Numbered from the stretch's first letter, positions 7,696 to 16,860 are shown. The stretch: 64,000 nucleotides of DNA from Ilumatobacteraceae bacterium (GCA_033344875.1 JAWPMO010000001.1:3249595-3313594); one strand, 5' to 3'. Made by a program: numbers and translations. Notes: generated by a model from the letters alone, not told the origin.

Positions 7696-8019
7696 TCAGG
7701 CGGAGGTGCTGTGACGCTTCGACATGAGGAACCATCCACCGACCGTCAAGATTCCACCGACGATGAAGTAGCTGATGTAGACCGACTTGTCCCACTCGAA
7801 GAAGATGTCGAGCAGCGACTGCAGCCCGCGGGTGGCGATGATCAGCAGCAACACGATCGCGACCATTCCGAGGAACAGGCTCATGAGCCCGAAGACGACG
7901 CCCCGTACGACCTTGATCGCGTTGTTGGTCGTCTTGTCGCGCACGTTGCCGACGAACGTCGTGATCTGTTCGGTGAGGTCGTTCGCCCAGTTCGGGTCGG
8001 TCAATGGATTGCCCGGCAT
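7696..8019 (-). CDS. Small two-helix membrane protein of unknown function
   Basis: The 107-residue protein starts MPGNPLTDPNW, has an amphipathic N-terminal third (NDLTEQITTFVGNVRDKTTN), then two hydrophobic helices at roughly residues 44-66 and 81-100, and ends in a basic tail (SKRHSTSA). The layout is holin- or DUF-like but no family is recognised with confidence. It lies between the anti-sigma gene and trxB in the same direction. ATG 8019 is used; ATG 8058 is an in-frame alternative only 6 nt after the anti-sigma stop. It could be a membrane partner of the sigma/anti-sigma system; that is only positional. Confidence 0.7.
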   Translation of the reverse strand: MPGNPLTDPNWANDLTEQITTFVGNVRDKTTNNAIKVVRGVVFGLMSLFLGMVAIVLLLIIATRGLQSLLDIFFEWDKSVYISYFIVGGILTVGGWFLMSKRHSTSA

Positions 8020-8064
8020 CCCCTGAACTGTAGCGGCGATGCGGAACGGCTCCCGCATGCGCGG

Positions 8065-9015
8065 TCAGCCGGCGAAGAGCGACCCGACCACGAGCTCGAC
8101 GCAGGTGTCGGTTTGCAGGGCCACGACGAGACCGTCGGTCTCCCGGACGTCGATGTACACGGGCACCGGTTCGTCGTCGAGCAGCAGGGTCGCCTCGTCG
8201 AGGATCTGTCGGGCATCGACGCAGGCGTGGTTCGGGGTGGGCGGCAACGTGCCGGCGTCGCGCTCGCCGAGCAGGTAGACGCCGTAGACGCCGAGCTCGA
8301 CCTCGTCGGCGATCGGCGCCTCGGGGTCGAAGTCGGTCGGCACCGCCATGTAGGCGAGCGAGTCGGACGTGGGGACTTCGCCTGCATCGTTCGAGCCGTC
8401 GTCCGCCGCGTCGTCGTCCGCGTCGTCGTCCGTGTCGGCGGTGCTCTCGTCGGTCGGTTCGAACTCGCCGTCGTCGGCCATCTCGTCGTCGGCCGTTTCG
8501 TCGTCGCCGGCCATGTCGGCACCGCCGGCGTCCTCGGCGACCATGACCTCGCTCTCGGCAGCGTCGGCGGTGTCGGCCGATTCGGTGAAGGCGCCGTCGC
8601 GTTCGACGCTCGCGGCTGCTGGTTCGGCGGTGTCGGCCGAGTCGTCGTCACCACCGAGGCCGGCCTGGGAGACGATGATGCCGAGCCCCGCCACCGCGAC
8701 GACGGCAGCCGCCACACCCAGGTATTTCGCGTATGCCGGACGCGGTCGGAACGGGACCACGGGCGAGGTGGCCGGCTCGGGCACGTCGGTGTCAGCGGTG
8801 TCGGCGGCAGCACCGAACGCAGCCATCGCGGCGTTGATCGCCGACTCACGAGCGTCGGCGCTCGGGCCGGGAACGTCGCGCAGTCCGGCCTGCAGGACGC
8901 GGAGTTCCTCGACCTCGGCCATCACCTCGGGGTCGGCTTCGGCGATCCGACGTTCGTCGGCGGTGAGTTCACCGTCGAGGTACGCGTTCGCGAGGAAGTA
9001 CTGCTCGTCGTTCAT
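8065..9015 (-). CDS. Transmembrane anti-sigma factor
   Basis: The 316-residue protein begins with a short cytoplasmic domain (NAYLDGELTADERR, like zf-HC2 anti-sigma domains but without the Cys/His zinc cluster). One membrane helix covers residues 98-117. A very acidic Asp/Ala/Glu linker of about 110 residues then precedes a small extracytoplasmic domain with two Cys (NHACVDARQIL, QTDTCVELV). Its ATG overlaps the sigma stop as ATGA, the usual arrangement for an ECF sigma and its inhibitor. It is positioned as RsmA is beside SigM in mycobacteria. It is expected to hold the sigma factor at the membrane. Confidence 0.85.
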   Translation of the reverse strand: MNDEQYFLANAYLDGELTADERRIAEADPEVMAEVEELRVLQAGLRDVPGPSADARESAINAAMAAFGAAADTADTDVPEPATSPVVPFRPRPAYAKYLGVAAAVVAVAGLGIIVSQAGLGGDDDSADTAEPAAASVERDGAFTESADTADAAESEVMVAEDAGGADMAGDDETADDEMADDGEFEPTDESTADTDDDADDDAADDGSNDAGEVPTSDSLAYMAVPTDFDPEAPIADEVELGVYGVYLLGERDAGTLPPTPNHACVDARQILDEATLLLDDEPVPVYIDVRETDGLVVALQTDTCVELVVGSLFAG

Positions 9016-9611
9016 GGTTCGTTGGGGGGATTGCTGATTGGACGTTCGCCGGGAGGGTTCTGGTTCCCGAGTTTCTCGACGAGCATGCGTCGACCGCGAG
9101 CGATCCGGGATTTGACGGTACCGACGGGGATCCCGAGCGCCTCGGCGATCTCCGCGTAGTCGAGGTCGCCGACGTCGCGCATGACCACGGCGGCCTTGAA
9201 CTCTTCGGGCAGACCGGCCAGTGCCGCGTCGATCGTGATGCGATCGGCGACGTCGTCGATGTGCCGGTGGGCGAACTCGTCGGCGGGCTCCGGCACGTCG
9301 CCGTCGTCGTCGACGACGTGGAACTGCGGTCGACGCTTGCGCTTGCGGAGTTCGTCGAGCGCCGTGTTCGTGGCGATCCGGTACACCCAGGTGCCGAACG
9401 CCGAACGGCCGTCGAACTTGTCGATGTTGCGGACGACGCGGATCATCGCCTCCTGGGCGGCGTCGTCGGCGTCACGGGTGCTGCCGGCGATCCGACGACA
9501 CACCGCATGCGCCCGGTCGTAGTGCCGGCGCAGGAGCAGATCCATGGCGGCGCCGTCGCCACGCTGTGCCGCAGCGACGAGATCGTCGTCGCTGCGCTCG
9601 AGGGAGCTCAC
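9012..9611 (-). CDS. sigM: ECF RNA polymerase sigma factor, SigM-like
   Basis: The 199-residue protein has sigma region 2 at about residues 8-85 (DLVAAAQRGDGAAMDLLLRR, DDAAQEAMIRVVRN, GTWVYRIATNTALDELRKRK) and region 4 at 130-185 (LPEEFKAAVVMRDVGDLDY, IPVGTVKSRIARGRRML). GTG 9611 is chosen because it forms a GTGA overlap with the kinase stop; longer in-frame starts would lie within the kinase gene. Kinase, sigma and anti-sigma are thus coupled by 4-nt overlaps. The place between the kinase/DUF6049 genes and trxB-trxA-cwlM matches SigM of mycobacteria. Confidence 0.9.
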   Translation of the reverse strand: MSSLERSDDDLVAAAQRGDGAAMDLLLRRHYDRAHAVCRRIAGSTRDADDAAQEAMIRVVRNIDKFDGRSAFGTWVYRIATNTALDELRKRKRRPQFHVVDDDGDVPEPADEFAHRHIDDVADRITIDAALAGLPEEFKAAVVMRDVGDLDYAEIAEALGIPVGTVKSRIARGRRMLVEKLGNQNPPGERPISNPPNEP

Positions 9612-11443
9612 GGCCCGAAGGAGATCTCGCCGAGCCGACCCCGATAGGGGTTCGCCGAGGTGCACACCTCGTCGGGGCCGAGCTCCTTCAGCCAGACGAG
9701 CAGGTAGTTCGCCGGTTCGGTGATCTCCACCTCGATGGTGCCGGGTGCGTCGTCGAACCGGGTGTCGCCGACCTTGCTCCAGCCGTCGAGCTCCGCTGGT
9801 GCCGCCGCGCCGTTCGCCGTCATGACGTCGATCTGGTACGGCCCGTTGGCCGACTCGATCGACAGGGTGCCGGTGGCGGCCCCGTTGAGGCCGAGGATGA
9901 GGCCGACGCCGCTCTTGCCGCCCATGTAGCGATCTTGATAGCACTCGGTCGGCCACATGGTGCTCTCGCTACCGTCGGCGATCGCCAGGTTCGCCTGGGC
10001 GTCGTTCTCCTGCCCGTTGTCACCGTCGGGGTCGAACGCCTGCACCGTGATGATGCGGGCATCGGCGGGGTCGATCGCACCGGGCGCCGCTGCAGCGGTC
10101 TCGCCGTCGTCGGATCCGGCCGGGTCGCCTTGGTCGGCGTCGGGTTGCTCGGCGTCGTCGGCCCGGGTGTCGTCGGTCTGGGCGGTGTCGGTCTGGGCGG
10201 TGTCGGCCCCCGGATCGACGACCGTCGGCAGATCGTCGGGCGAATCGCCCCGGTTCACGCTGACGAACAGCACGAGCGCGACGACGAGCGCGACGGCCAG
10301 GAGGGCCCCGACGGCGATCAGGCTCGGCGTCCAGCGTTGTTGGTCCTGCCGGGCGGGTGCGCCGCGGATCGGCTTGGGTGCCGACGGTGTGCTGTCGCGG
10401 CGCGCGACGGGCTCGGTGCCGGCGTCGGGTTGCGATGGCTGCGGTCGTGGCCGTGCCGGGCGGGTCACGGGCACCACGCCGCTCACGTGCGGGTCGCCGG
10501 GTACGCCGGGCCCGGCACCGAGGGCGCGCTTGGGCGGATTGGCGATGCGCGGTGGCGGGTCGGCGGGTGTGCCGTCGATCTCGGGCGGCGTCGTGTCGAC
10601 CGAGAGCAGCGAGCTGCGCAGTTCGTTGCCGGACTGTGGCCGGTGTGCCGGGTTGCGGGCGAGCGACTTGTGGATCAGGTTGACGAGCCCGATCGGGAGG
10701 GTCGGACGCAGGTGACCGAGGTCGGTCGGGTCGCGCTGCAGGCGCGCCAGGGCGGTGTCGGCGTCGCTCTCGCCGAGGAACGGCACGCGGCCGGCGAGGC
10801 ACTCGTAGAGCACGAGACCGAGCGAGTAGAGGTCGGCGCGACCGTCGAGCCGACGTCCGCGCACCTGCTCGGGCGACAGGTACTTGGCCGTGCCCATCAT
10901 CACGTTGTCGCTGGTCAGGTCTTCGTCGCCGACCTGCAGACCCTTGGCGATGCCGAAGTCGGTGAGCAGCACCCGCCCGTCGGAGGTGACGAGGATGTTG
11001 CCCGGCTTGACGTCGCGGTGGACGAACCCGGCGCGGTGTGCCTCGTCGAGCGCACCGGCGATGGCGGCACCGATGTGGATGGTGAGTTCGGGGCCGAGCC
11101 GGCGCTGCGAATCGAGCAACTGCCGGAGGCTCTTGCCGTCGACGAGCTGCATCACGACCGCCTGGCGGCCTTCGTGCACGAACACGTCGTGGACGGCGAC
11201 GATATTCGGGTGTGTCAGCCGGGCGACCGCGATGGCCTCACGCCGGAAGCGTTCGGTGACGACCGGGTCGGTGGCGAGGTTGGTCTTCAACCACTTGACG
11301 GCGACCCGGCGATCGAGGTCGGTGTCGGTCGCGACCCAGACCTCGGCCATACCACCCTGGCCGATGCGACGTTCCAGCTGGTACCGGTCCGCAAGCAGCG
11401 CGCCCGCGGGCGCCTGCGATGGGTTGGGTGCACTGGAGGCCAT
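9608..11443 (-). CDS. Transmembrane Ser/Thr protein kinase with extracellular jelly-roll-like domain
   Basis: Residues 20-285 are a Hanks-type kinase domain with intact motifs: glycine loop IGQGGMAEV, Lys50 in VAVKWL, HRDVKPGN at 142-149 and DFG at 162-164. A Pro/Arg-rich stretch is followed by a membrane helix near 372-397, an Asp/Thr/Ala-rich linker, and a C-terminal domain resembling discoidin or galactose-binding folds (SESTMWPTECYQ, GLILGLNGAATGTLSIES, YLLVWLKEL). In mycobacteria this slot holds MviN, a MurJ flippase fused to a pseudokinase, a membrane helix and an extracellular jelly roll. Here the kinase part stands alone, looks active, and no MurJ gene is in the window. CwlM and envelope proteins nearby are candidate substrates. 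Confidence 0.9.
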   Translation of the reverse strand: MASSAPNPSQAPAGALLADRYQLERRIGQGGMAEVWVATDTDLDRRVAVKWLKTNLATDPVVTERFRREAIAVARLTHPNIVAVHDVFVHEGRQAVVMQLVDGKSLRQLLDSQRRLGPELTIHIGAAIAGALDEAHRAGFVHRDVKPGNILVTSDGRVLLTDFGIAKGLQVGDEDLTSDNVMMGTAKYLSPEQVRGRRLDGRADLYSLGLVLYECLAGRVPFLGESDADTALARLQRDPTDLGHLRPTLPIGLVNLIHKSLARNPAHRPQSGNELRSSLLSVDTTPPEIDGTPADPPPRIANPPKRALGAGPGVPGDPHVSGVVPVTRPARPRPQPSQPDAGTEPVARRDSTPSAPKPIRGAPARQDQQRWTPSLIAVGALLAVALVVALVLFVSVNRGDSPDDLPTVVDPGADTAQTDTAQTDDTRADDAEQPDADQGDPAGSDDGETAAAAPGAIDPADARIITVQAFDPDGDNGQENDAQANLAIADGSESTMWPTECYQDRYMGGKSGVGLILGLNGAATGTLSIESANGPYQIDVMTANGAAAPAELDGWSKVGDTRFDDAPGTIEVEITEPANYLLVWLKELGPDEVCTSANPYRGRLGEISFGP

Positions 11444-11525
11444 GATCGGTCGTCACGCTAGTGGGCTGGAACCCATGGAAACCGGCATTGAATCGACGAA
11501 TCGAAGGTCGGCGCGCCGGTTCAGG

Positions 11526-12362
11526 TCACGCTCGGACGTCGAACGCGACCCCGATCGTGCCGCGACCGGCATGTGTGCCGATCACGGGCCCGATCTCGCC
11601 GACGACGATCTCACCGTCGTAGTGGGGTCGGAGCAGTTCGACGAACTGGTCGACGTCACTGCAGTCGGCGTGCAGCACGGCGAGGTCGCTGATGCGTCCC
11701 TCGTACTCGGCGACCTTGTCGACCAGGAACTTGAGGGCCTTCGAGCGGGTGCGCTGCTTACCGCTCTGTTCGACCGCACCGTCGACGACCTCGATGATCG
11801 GCTTGATCGCGAGCGCCGTGGCGAGCAGCGCCTTGGCGTTGCCGATCCGGCCGCCCTTCTTGAGGTTCTCGAGCGTGTCGAGCGCCCCGAACACCTTGGT
11901 GCGCGAGGCCCGGTCGACCGCGAGTGCCTCGACCTCGTCGATGGACGCGCCGTCGGCGGCGAGTCGGGCGCAGGCGAGCACGATGGTGCCGACGCCGAGC
12001 GTGACCGAGCGGCTGTCGACCACCCGGATGGGGACCTCGTCGATGGAGCGGGCGGCGAGCTCGGCGCTCTGCATCGTGGCCGACAGCGCACCGGAGAGCG
12101 AGACCACGACGATCCCGGTGGCACCCTCGGCGATGAGCTCACGGTACGTCTGCTCGAACTGGCCCGGTGCCGGCGCGGCCGTCTCGGGCAGGGTGTCCTG
12201 CTGACTGCAGCGCGCCCAGAACTCGGCGGTCGTGAGTTGTTCGCGGTCGATGAACTCCTCGTCGCCGAAGCGGATCGACAGCGGCACGACGCGCACGCCG
12301 TGTTCGGCGACGACGGCCTCGGGCAGGTCGCAGGATGAGTCGGTGACGATACGGATGCTCAC
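11526..12362 (-). CDS. DegV family fatty-acid-binding protein
   Basis: The 278-residue protein starts VSIRIVTDSSCDLP, the DegV signature N-terminus. It also has VVSLSGALSATMQSAELAA, VVDSRSVTLGVG and the late GTHAGRGTIGVAF segment. DegV/FakB proteins bind a fatty acid and, in firmicutes, present it to the FakA kinase. No FakA homologue is in the window, so the partner is unknown. GTG 12362 is the start; a TAGGCT box lies 9 nt upstream of it. It sits between the kinase gene and the DUF6049 gene in the same direction, an insertion relative to the mycobacterial order. Confidence 0.9.
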   Translation of the reverse strand: MSIRIVTDSSCDLPEAVVAEHGVRVVPLSIRFGDEEFIDREQLTTAEFWARCSQQDTLPETAAPAPGQFEQTYRELIAEGATGIVVVSLSGALSATMQSAELAARSIDEVPIRVVDSRSVTLGVGTIVLACARLAADGASIDEVEALAVDRASRTKVFGALDTLENLKKGGRIGNAKALLATALAIKPIIEVVDGAVEQSGKQRTRSKALKFLVDKVAEYEGRISDLAVLHADCSDVDQFVELLRPHYDGEIVVGEIGPVIGTHAGRGTIGVAFDVRA

Positions 12363-12374
12363 GGGGACGCGAGC

Positions 12375-14600
12375 CTACTGCTCGTCGTCGGCATCGTGTG
12401 CCGGGCGTGGGTCGGCGGCCACGGTCGGGTGCCGTTCCTGTGCTTCGACGATGCCGTTGGCGCGGCGCTCGATCCGGCGTCGTCGGAAGTAGCTGAACCA
12501 CCAGGTGGCCAGCACCAGCAGGGCGCCGACGGTGACGAGCCGACCGAGGCCGGTGAGCGTGCTGACGCGGGCCGTCAGCTCGACCGGTTCGGTGAGCGCC
12601 GTGCCGTTCGGCGTGCGGAGTTCGACCACCACGGGGAACACACCGTTGGAGCGAGCCTCGACCGGGATGTCGACGTTGGTGATCTGGTTGGCTTCGAGCA
12701 ACTGTTCGAAGTCGCCGCTCGGGAAGTCGAGCTTGTCGGACTCGACGTGCACCTGGACGCGCAGCGGTGTGTCACCACGGTTCTCGACGCGCAGCGGGAT
12801 CGGCGCCGCGTCGCCGGCGATCGTGAACGAGAACGGTTCGGGCTGGACGACCTGGGCGCGCACCAGGTCGATGTCGGTGTCGACCGCATCGACGATCTCG
12901 GCCGACTCCCTCCCGGTGAGTCCGGTCGACAGCGCGGTCCGCAGGTCCTGGTCCCACGCTCCGGGCCTCGGGTCGTCGGCGGGCAGCATCGACGCGGTGT
13001 CGGCCGCGTGGAGCCGCACGATCTGGGCGGCCTGTGCCCGAGCGCCGAGGCTGATGCCGGGACGGGGGTCGAGGTCGACGACGACGGGTGTGCCGCCGTT
13101 GAACAGCGTGTTGGTGAGGTCGGGGATCTGCCCGACGGTCTGGAACGTGATGGCCGGGTGCTGGGCCGCGAGCAGGGAGAGTTCGCCGAGCACAGCGGGG
13201 TCGGGGATGCCGATGTCGGGCGTGGTGAGGATCAGCGAACGTCGGTCGGGGTCGAGCTGGTAGCGCAGTGCGCTCGCGTCGGCCATCAGATGGACCGCCC
13301 GTTCGATCGGGCTGCCCTCGGCATCGGGGTCGAGCAGTTCGACGATCGGATCGACCACCATCATCCGCATCGCCGAGTCGTCGGTGAGCGCGGCGTCGAA
13401 CATCAACGTCGGATCGGTGAACGCGCCGAGGTTGTTGCCGAGGGTGAGGTACCGATCGAACGGCACGACGAGCAGCGGGATGCCGAGACTTCTGATCGCC
13501 GTGGCCCCCTCGGCGGTGATCGGCCCGTCGGCGATCCAGGCCCCTCGGACGGTCGGCGTCACGCTGAACCGCTGGTCGAGCTGCGCCTCGCCGTTGGCGA
13601 TGCCCCGAGCGAGTTCGTCCTCGAGCCCCGCCTCGACGGCGGCCGAGGGATCGAGTGGCTGGTCGGGCAGCACGAGCAGTCGGTCGTCGGCGTCGAGCGC
13701 CGCCGTCAGTTCGCCACCGAGCTGGACGGTGCGGTCGAGCACCGTGGACAGGTAGGTCGGGGGCAGCGCGACGGTGACGGGTTCATCGACGGCGTTCACG
13801 AGTTCGATGAGTCGCTCGATCTCGACCGCGGCGGCGACCGACTCGCTCTCATTCGGCAGCGGCCCGCTGTCGCGCAGCGCAGCGAGGATCGTGAACGCGA
13901 GCGGTCCGCGCCCCGGACCGTCGGTGCGGATCACGTCGACCAACGTGGTCGCTTCGGCGATGAGCAGTCCGCCGCGTCGGATCTGGACCGACACGGGGTG
14001 GACGCCCTCCTGCAGCAGGTCGAGTTGGTTGACCTCGGCCACCCCGGCCGCGATCGGCACGTCGACCATCAGCCGTCGTTCGCCGGTCTCCTCGTCGAAC
14101 ACCGCGACGTCGTCGAGATCGAACTCGAGGATGTCGAGCACCGGGCCCGGGTCGCCGGCGACCGCCGCGGCGACCCCGGCTCGTGTCGCGATCGCGCGGT
14201 GCGATCGGACCTGCACCGTCATGCGCGGTCCCGGCGGCAACGTCGTGGTGGTCGTCGTGCTCGGTGCCGTCGTCGTCACCGCCGGCGTCGACGGCTCGGT
14301 GGGTGTCGGCACCGTGGACGCCACCTGGCCCGGCAACGTGGTGGTGGTCGTCGTCGTGGTCGTGGTGGTGGTCGTCGTGGTCGTGGTGGTGGTCGTGGTG
14401 GTCGTCGTCGGTGCGATCTCGGGGACGTCGCCGGTCACCATGAACTCGAACCTGGCCACCCCACCCGGCGAGACGGCGAACGTCTGCGCCGTCAGCTCCA
14501 GCCCGGAAGCGGTGCTCTGGGACGACGCCGGCTGACCCCACCAGAGGGGCACGGCCCCCGCGAGCACCAGGGCGCCCGCCGCGATCGACCGGCGCTTCAT
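12375..14600 (-). CDS. Exported, C-terminally anchored DUF6049-type protein with poly-Thr linker
   Basis: The 741-residue protein has a signal peptide (MKRRSIAAGALVLAGAVPLW) and a short beta region. An uninterrupted run of over 20 Thr lies around residues 64-87 and a second Thr/Pro stretch to 120. A long extracytoplasmic region follows, then a C-terminal membrane helix near 690-712 with basic FRRRRIERR. This layout and the position next to the kinase, sigM and CCA-enzyme genes match the mycobacterial Rv3909 family (DUF6049), whose function is unknown but which neighbours envelope genes. Its ATG overlaps the GNAT stop as ATGA. The frame's upstream extension to 15371 lies within the GNAT gene and is rejected. 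Confidence 0.82.
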   Translation of the reverse strand: MKRRSIAAGALVLAGAVPLWWGQPASSQSTASGLELTAQTFAVSPGGVARFEFMVTGDVPEIAPTTTTTTTTTTTTTTTTTTTTTTTTLPGQVASTVPTPTEPSTPAVTTTAPSTTTTTTLPPGPRMTVQVRSHRAIATRAGVAAAVAGDPGPVLDILEFDLDDVAVFDEETGERRLMVDVPIAAGVAEVNQLDLLQEGVHPVSVQIRRGGLLIAEATTLVDVIRTDGPGRGPLAFTILAALRDSGPLPNESESVAAAVEIERLIELVNAVDEPVTVALPPTYLSTVLDRTVQLGGELTAALDADDRLLVLPDQPLDPSAAVEAGLEDELARGIANGEAQLDQRFSVTPTVRGAWIADGPITAEGATAIRSLGIPLLVVPFDRYLTLGNNLGAFTDPTLMFDAALTDDSAMRMMVVDPIVELLDPDAEGSPIERAVHLMADASALRYQLDPDRRSLILTTPDIGIPDPAVLGELSLLAAQHPAITFQTVGQIPDLTNTLFNGGTPVVVDLDPRPGISLGARAQAAQIVRLHAADTASMLPADDPRPGAWDQDLRTALSTGLTGRESAEIVDAVDTDIDLVRAQVVQPEPFSFTIAGDAAPIPLRVENRGDTPLRVQVHVESDKLDFPSGDFEQLLEANQITNVDIPVEARSNGVFPVVVELRTPNGTALTEPVELTARVSTLTGLGRLVTVGALLVLATWWFSYFRRRRIERRANGIVEAQERHPTVAADPRPAHDADDEQ

Positions 14601-15322
14601 TCTGGTGAGCGTCGCTCGGCGATGGTCAGGAGGTCGGGCAACCGGGTGAACCCGAGCCCTTCGTACAACGCGAGGGCGGCGTGGTTGTCGACACCGGTGT
14701 TGACGAGGGCACGGAGCCGCCGGTCGGCGTGCATCCACGTCAAGGCGTCGATGACCAGGTCGCGAGCGATGCCCAGACGCCGATGCTCCGGGTCGACGGC
14801 GATCCGCTGGAGGTAACCGCTGTCGGCCGCTGCGCCGGCGAGCGCGAACCCGGCGAGGCGACGACCCACCCGCACCATCCGAGCCCGGTGCGCAGGCGTG
14901 GCGGTGCGGATGTCGCGCAGGCTGGCAGCGTCGTTGCCCCACAGCGGCCCGAACGCCCGCTGGTCGACCGCGGCGGCCACGTGATGGCTCCACGGCGTCA
15001 TCGACCGGGTTCGGTGACGCGGTTCGCCCAGGCGGCGCATCGTGGTCTGGTCGAGCTGGACCTGGAGCAGCGCGAGCTGATCGATCGGCGCGAAGCCGGC
15101 CGACGCGACCATCGCCGCCGACGCCGGGAAGAGCGCCGAGGTCCGGATCGCGCGGGCGCCCTTGGCCCAGGCGTGCTCGACGGCCGACTCGACGACCTCC
15201 CTGGTCGGCACCGTCTGGTGGTCGACGAAGATCAGGTGCGCGACGGTGGGGTCGTTGGGCCACTGGCGCATCCGCCAGATCCGCGCGGAAGCTCTCGACG
15301 TCCGCACGACCGACCCGTTCAC
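14597..15322 (-). CDS. GNAT-family N-acetyltransferase
   Basis: The 241-residue protein carries the acetyl-CoA-binding motif A of GNAT enzymes (LQRIAVDPEHRRLGIARDLV) near residues 165-184 and motif B (NHAALALYEGLGFTRL) at the C-terminus. The N-terminal half resembles a second, degenerate GNAT repeat. The substrate is unknown; bacterial GNATs of this layout acetylate small molecules or protein N-termini. GTG 15322 is preferred over GTG 15367 because TACCGT lies exactly 7 nt upstream, as in other leaderless genes here. The stop overlaps the DUF6049 start, so the two are cotranscribed. Confidence 0.78.
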   Translation of the reverse strand: MNGSVVRTSRASARIWRMRQWPNDPTVAHLIFVDHQTVPTREVVESAVEHAWAKGARAIRTSALFPASAAMVASAGFAPIDQLALLQVQLDQTTMRRLGEPRHRTRSMTPWSHHVAAAVDQRAFGPLWGNDAASLRDIRTATPAHRARMVRVGRRLAGFALAGAAADSGYLQRIAVDPEHRRLGIARDLVIDALTWMHADRRLRALVNTGVDNHAALALYEGLGFTRLPDLLTIAERRSPE

Positions 15323-15329
15323 AGCTCCG

Positions 15330-15335
15330 ACGGTA
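15330..15335 (-). promoter_or_regulatory. -10 box for the GNAT gene (leaderless)
   Basis: TACCGT on the minus strand, followed by 7 nt and GTG 15322. Confidence 0.55.
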
Positions 15336-15420
15336 GTCCGGCGACGACGCGCGAGTACGTCGTTCACGCACGGTCGCAGCGTCGGTCGAACCGAACCGCC
15401 CCGATCGCCCGGCGGTCTCC

Positions 15421-15426
15421 TAGCCT
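15421..15426 (+). promoter_or_regulatory. -10 box for the CCA-adding enzyme gene
   Basis: TAGCCT, 9 nt before ATG 15436; the transcript would have at most a few leader bases. Confidence 0.45.
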
Positions 15427-15435
15427 GGGCGCGCC

Positions 15436-16860
15436 ATGATTCCCGATCGTTTCACCCCGGTGCTCGCCGAGCTCGCACCGCTCGCCGAACGCTTCGAGTC
15501 GGCCGGTCATCGGTTGTACCTGGTCGGCGGCACGGTGCGCGACCTGCTGATGGACGCCCAGGGCGACGAGCACGACCTCGATCTGACCACCGACGCACGT
15601 CCCGACGAGATCAAGGCCTGCCTCGCCGGTTGGGCGACGGCGTTGTGGACCCAGGGCGAACGCTTCGGAACGATCGGCGCCAAGTTCGGCGAACGCGTCT
15701 ACGAGATCACCACGTTCCGCGCCGAGTCGTACACCGACGACTCCCGCAAACCGCACGTCACCTACGCCGACGACATCGAGACCGACCTCGGGCGTCGCGA
15801 CTTCACCATCAACGCGATGGCCCTCGAGCTCACCGGCGGCGGCACGCCGACGCTCGTCGATCCGCACGGCGGTGCCGTCGACCTGCTCCAGAAGGTGCTC
15901 AGGACCCCGCTCGGGCCCGACATCAGCTTCAGCGACGATCCGCTCCGGATGCTTCGAGCGGCCCGGTTCATCGCCCGGTTCGAGCTGGAGCCGACCGAGC
16001 AGCTGCTCGCCGCGGTCGCAGCGATGGCGACGCGGCTCGAGATCGTGTCGGCCGAACGCATCCGCGACGAGTTCGACAAGTTGATCACGGTCGACCATCC
16101 GGCCGGTGGCCTGTGGTTCCTCTACGACACCGGTCTCGCCGACCAGTTCCTCCCCGAGCTCTCGCTGATGCGGCTCGAGCACGACCCGATCCATCGTCAC
16201 AAGGACGTGCTGTCGCACACGATCGCCGTCGTCGAGAACGTCCGTCCGCCCCGTGAACAGCCCGAGGGTCGCCCCGAGTTCGACTTCCGGATCGTGCGGC
16301 TCGCGGCCCTGTTCCACGACATCGGCAAGCCGAGGACCCGTGGCTATCTCGAGGGCAAGGGCACCACGTTCCACCACCACGACGCGGTCGGGGCGCGCAT
16401 GACCAAGAAGCGCATGACCGCCCTGCGTTACTCGAACGACGACGTCGCGTCGGTCACGGCGTTGGTTGCGCTCCACCTGCGGTTCCACACGTACCGGCTG
16501 GGCTGGTCCGATGCGGCGGTGCGTCGGTACGTGCGCGACGCCGACGACCTCCTGCACGAGCTGAACGTGTTGACGCGCTGCGACTGCACGACGCGCAACG
16601 AGAAGAAGGCCAAGCAGCTGTCGAAACGGATGGACGACCTCGAGGCGCGCATCGAGACGTTGGCCGAAGCCGAGGAGATCGCCAAGATCCGCCCGGAACT
16701 CGACGGCAAGGCGGTGATGGATCACCTGGGTCTGGCACCCGGCCGCGAGATCGGCGAGGCGCTCGACTTCCTGCTCGAGATCCGGCTCGAGGAGGGCTTG
16801 ATCGGCGAGGAGGCGAGCAAACAGCGGCTCGACGCCTGGTGGTCGGAGCGCTCGTCGTGA
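15436..16860 (+). CDS. cca: CCA-adding tRNA nucleotidyltransferase with HD domain
   Basis: The 474-residue enzyme builds or repairs the 3' CCA end of tRNAs. The class II nucleotidyltransferase head shows GGTVRDLL at residues 31-38 and the metal-binding DLD at 47-49, followed by RRDFTINAMAL and the neck segment DPLRMLRAARFIARF. A C-terminal HD domain has FHDIGKPRTR around residue 293 and a downstream LVALHLRFH. Actinobacterial CCA enzymes (annotated pcnA in mycobacteria) have this same HD-bearing length. It is divergent from the GNAT/DUF6049 unit, as in the mycobacterial order. Confidence 0.93.
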   Translation: MIPDRFTPVLAELAPLAERFESAGHRLYLVGGTVRDLLMDAQGDEHDLDLTTDARPDEIKACLAGWATALWTQGERFGTIGAKFGERVYEITTFRAESYTDDSRKPHVTYADDIETDLGRRDFTINAMALELTGGGTPTLVDPHGGAVDLLQKVLRTPLGPDISFSDDPLRMLRAARFIARFELEPTEQLLAAVAAMATRLEIVSAERIRDEFDKLITVDHPAGGLWFLYDTGLADQFLPELSLMRLEHDPIHRHKDVLSHTIAVVENVRPPREQPEGRPEFDFRIVRLAALFHDIGKPRTRGYLEGKGTTFHHHDAVGARMTKKRMTALRYSNDDVASVTALVALHLRFHTYRLGWSDAAVRRYVRDADDLLHELNVLTRCDCTTRNEKKAKQLSKRMDDLEARIETLAEAEEIAKIRPELDGKAVMDHLGLAPGREIGEALDFLLEIRLEEGLIGEEASKQRLDAWWSERSS

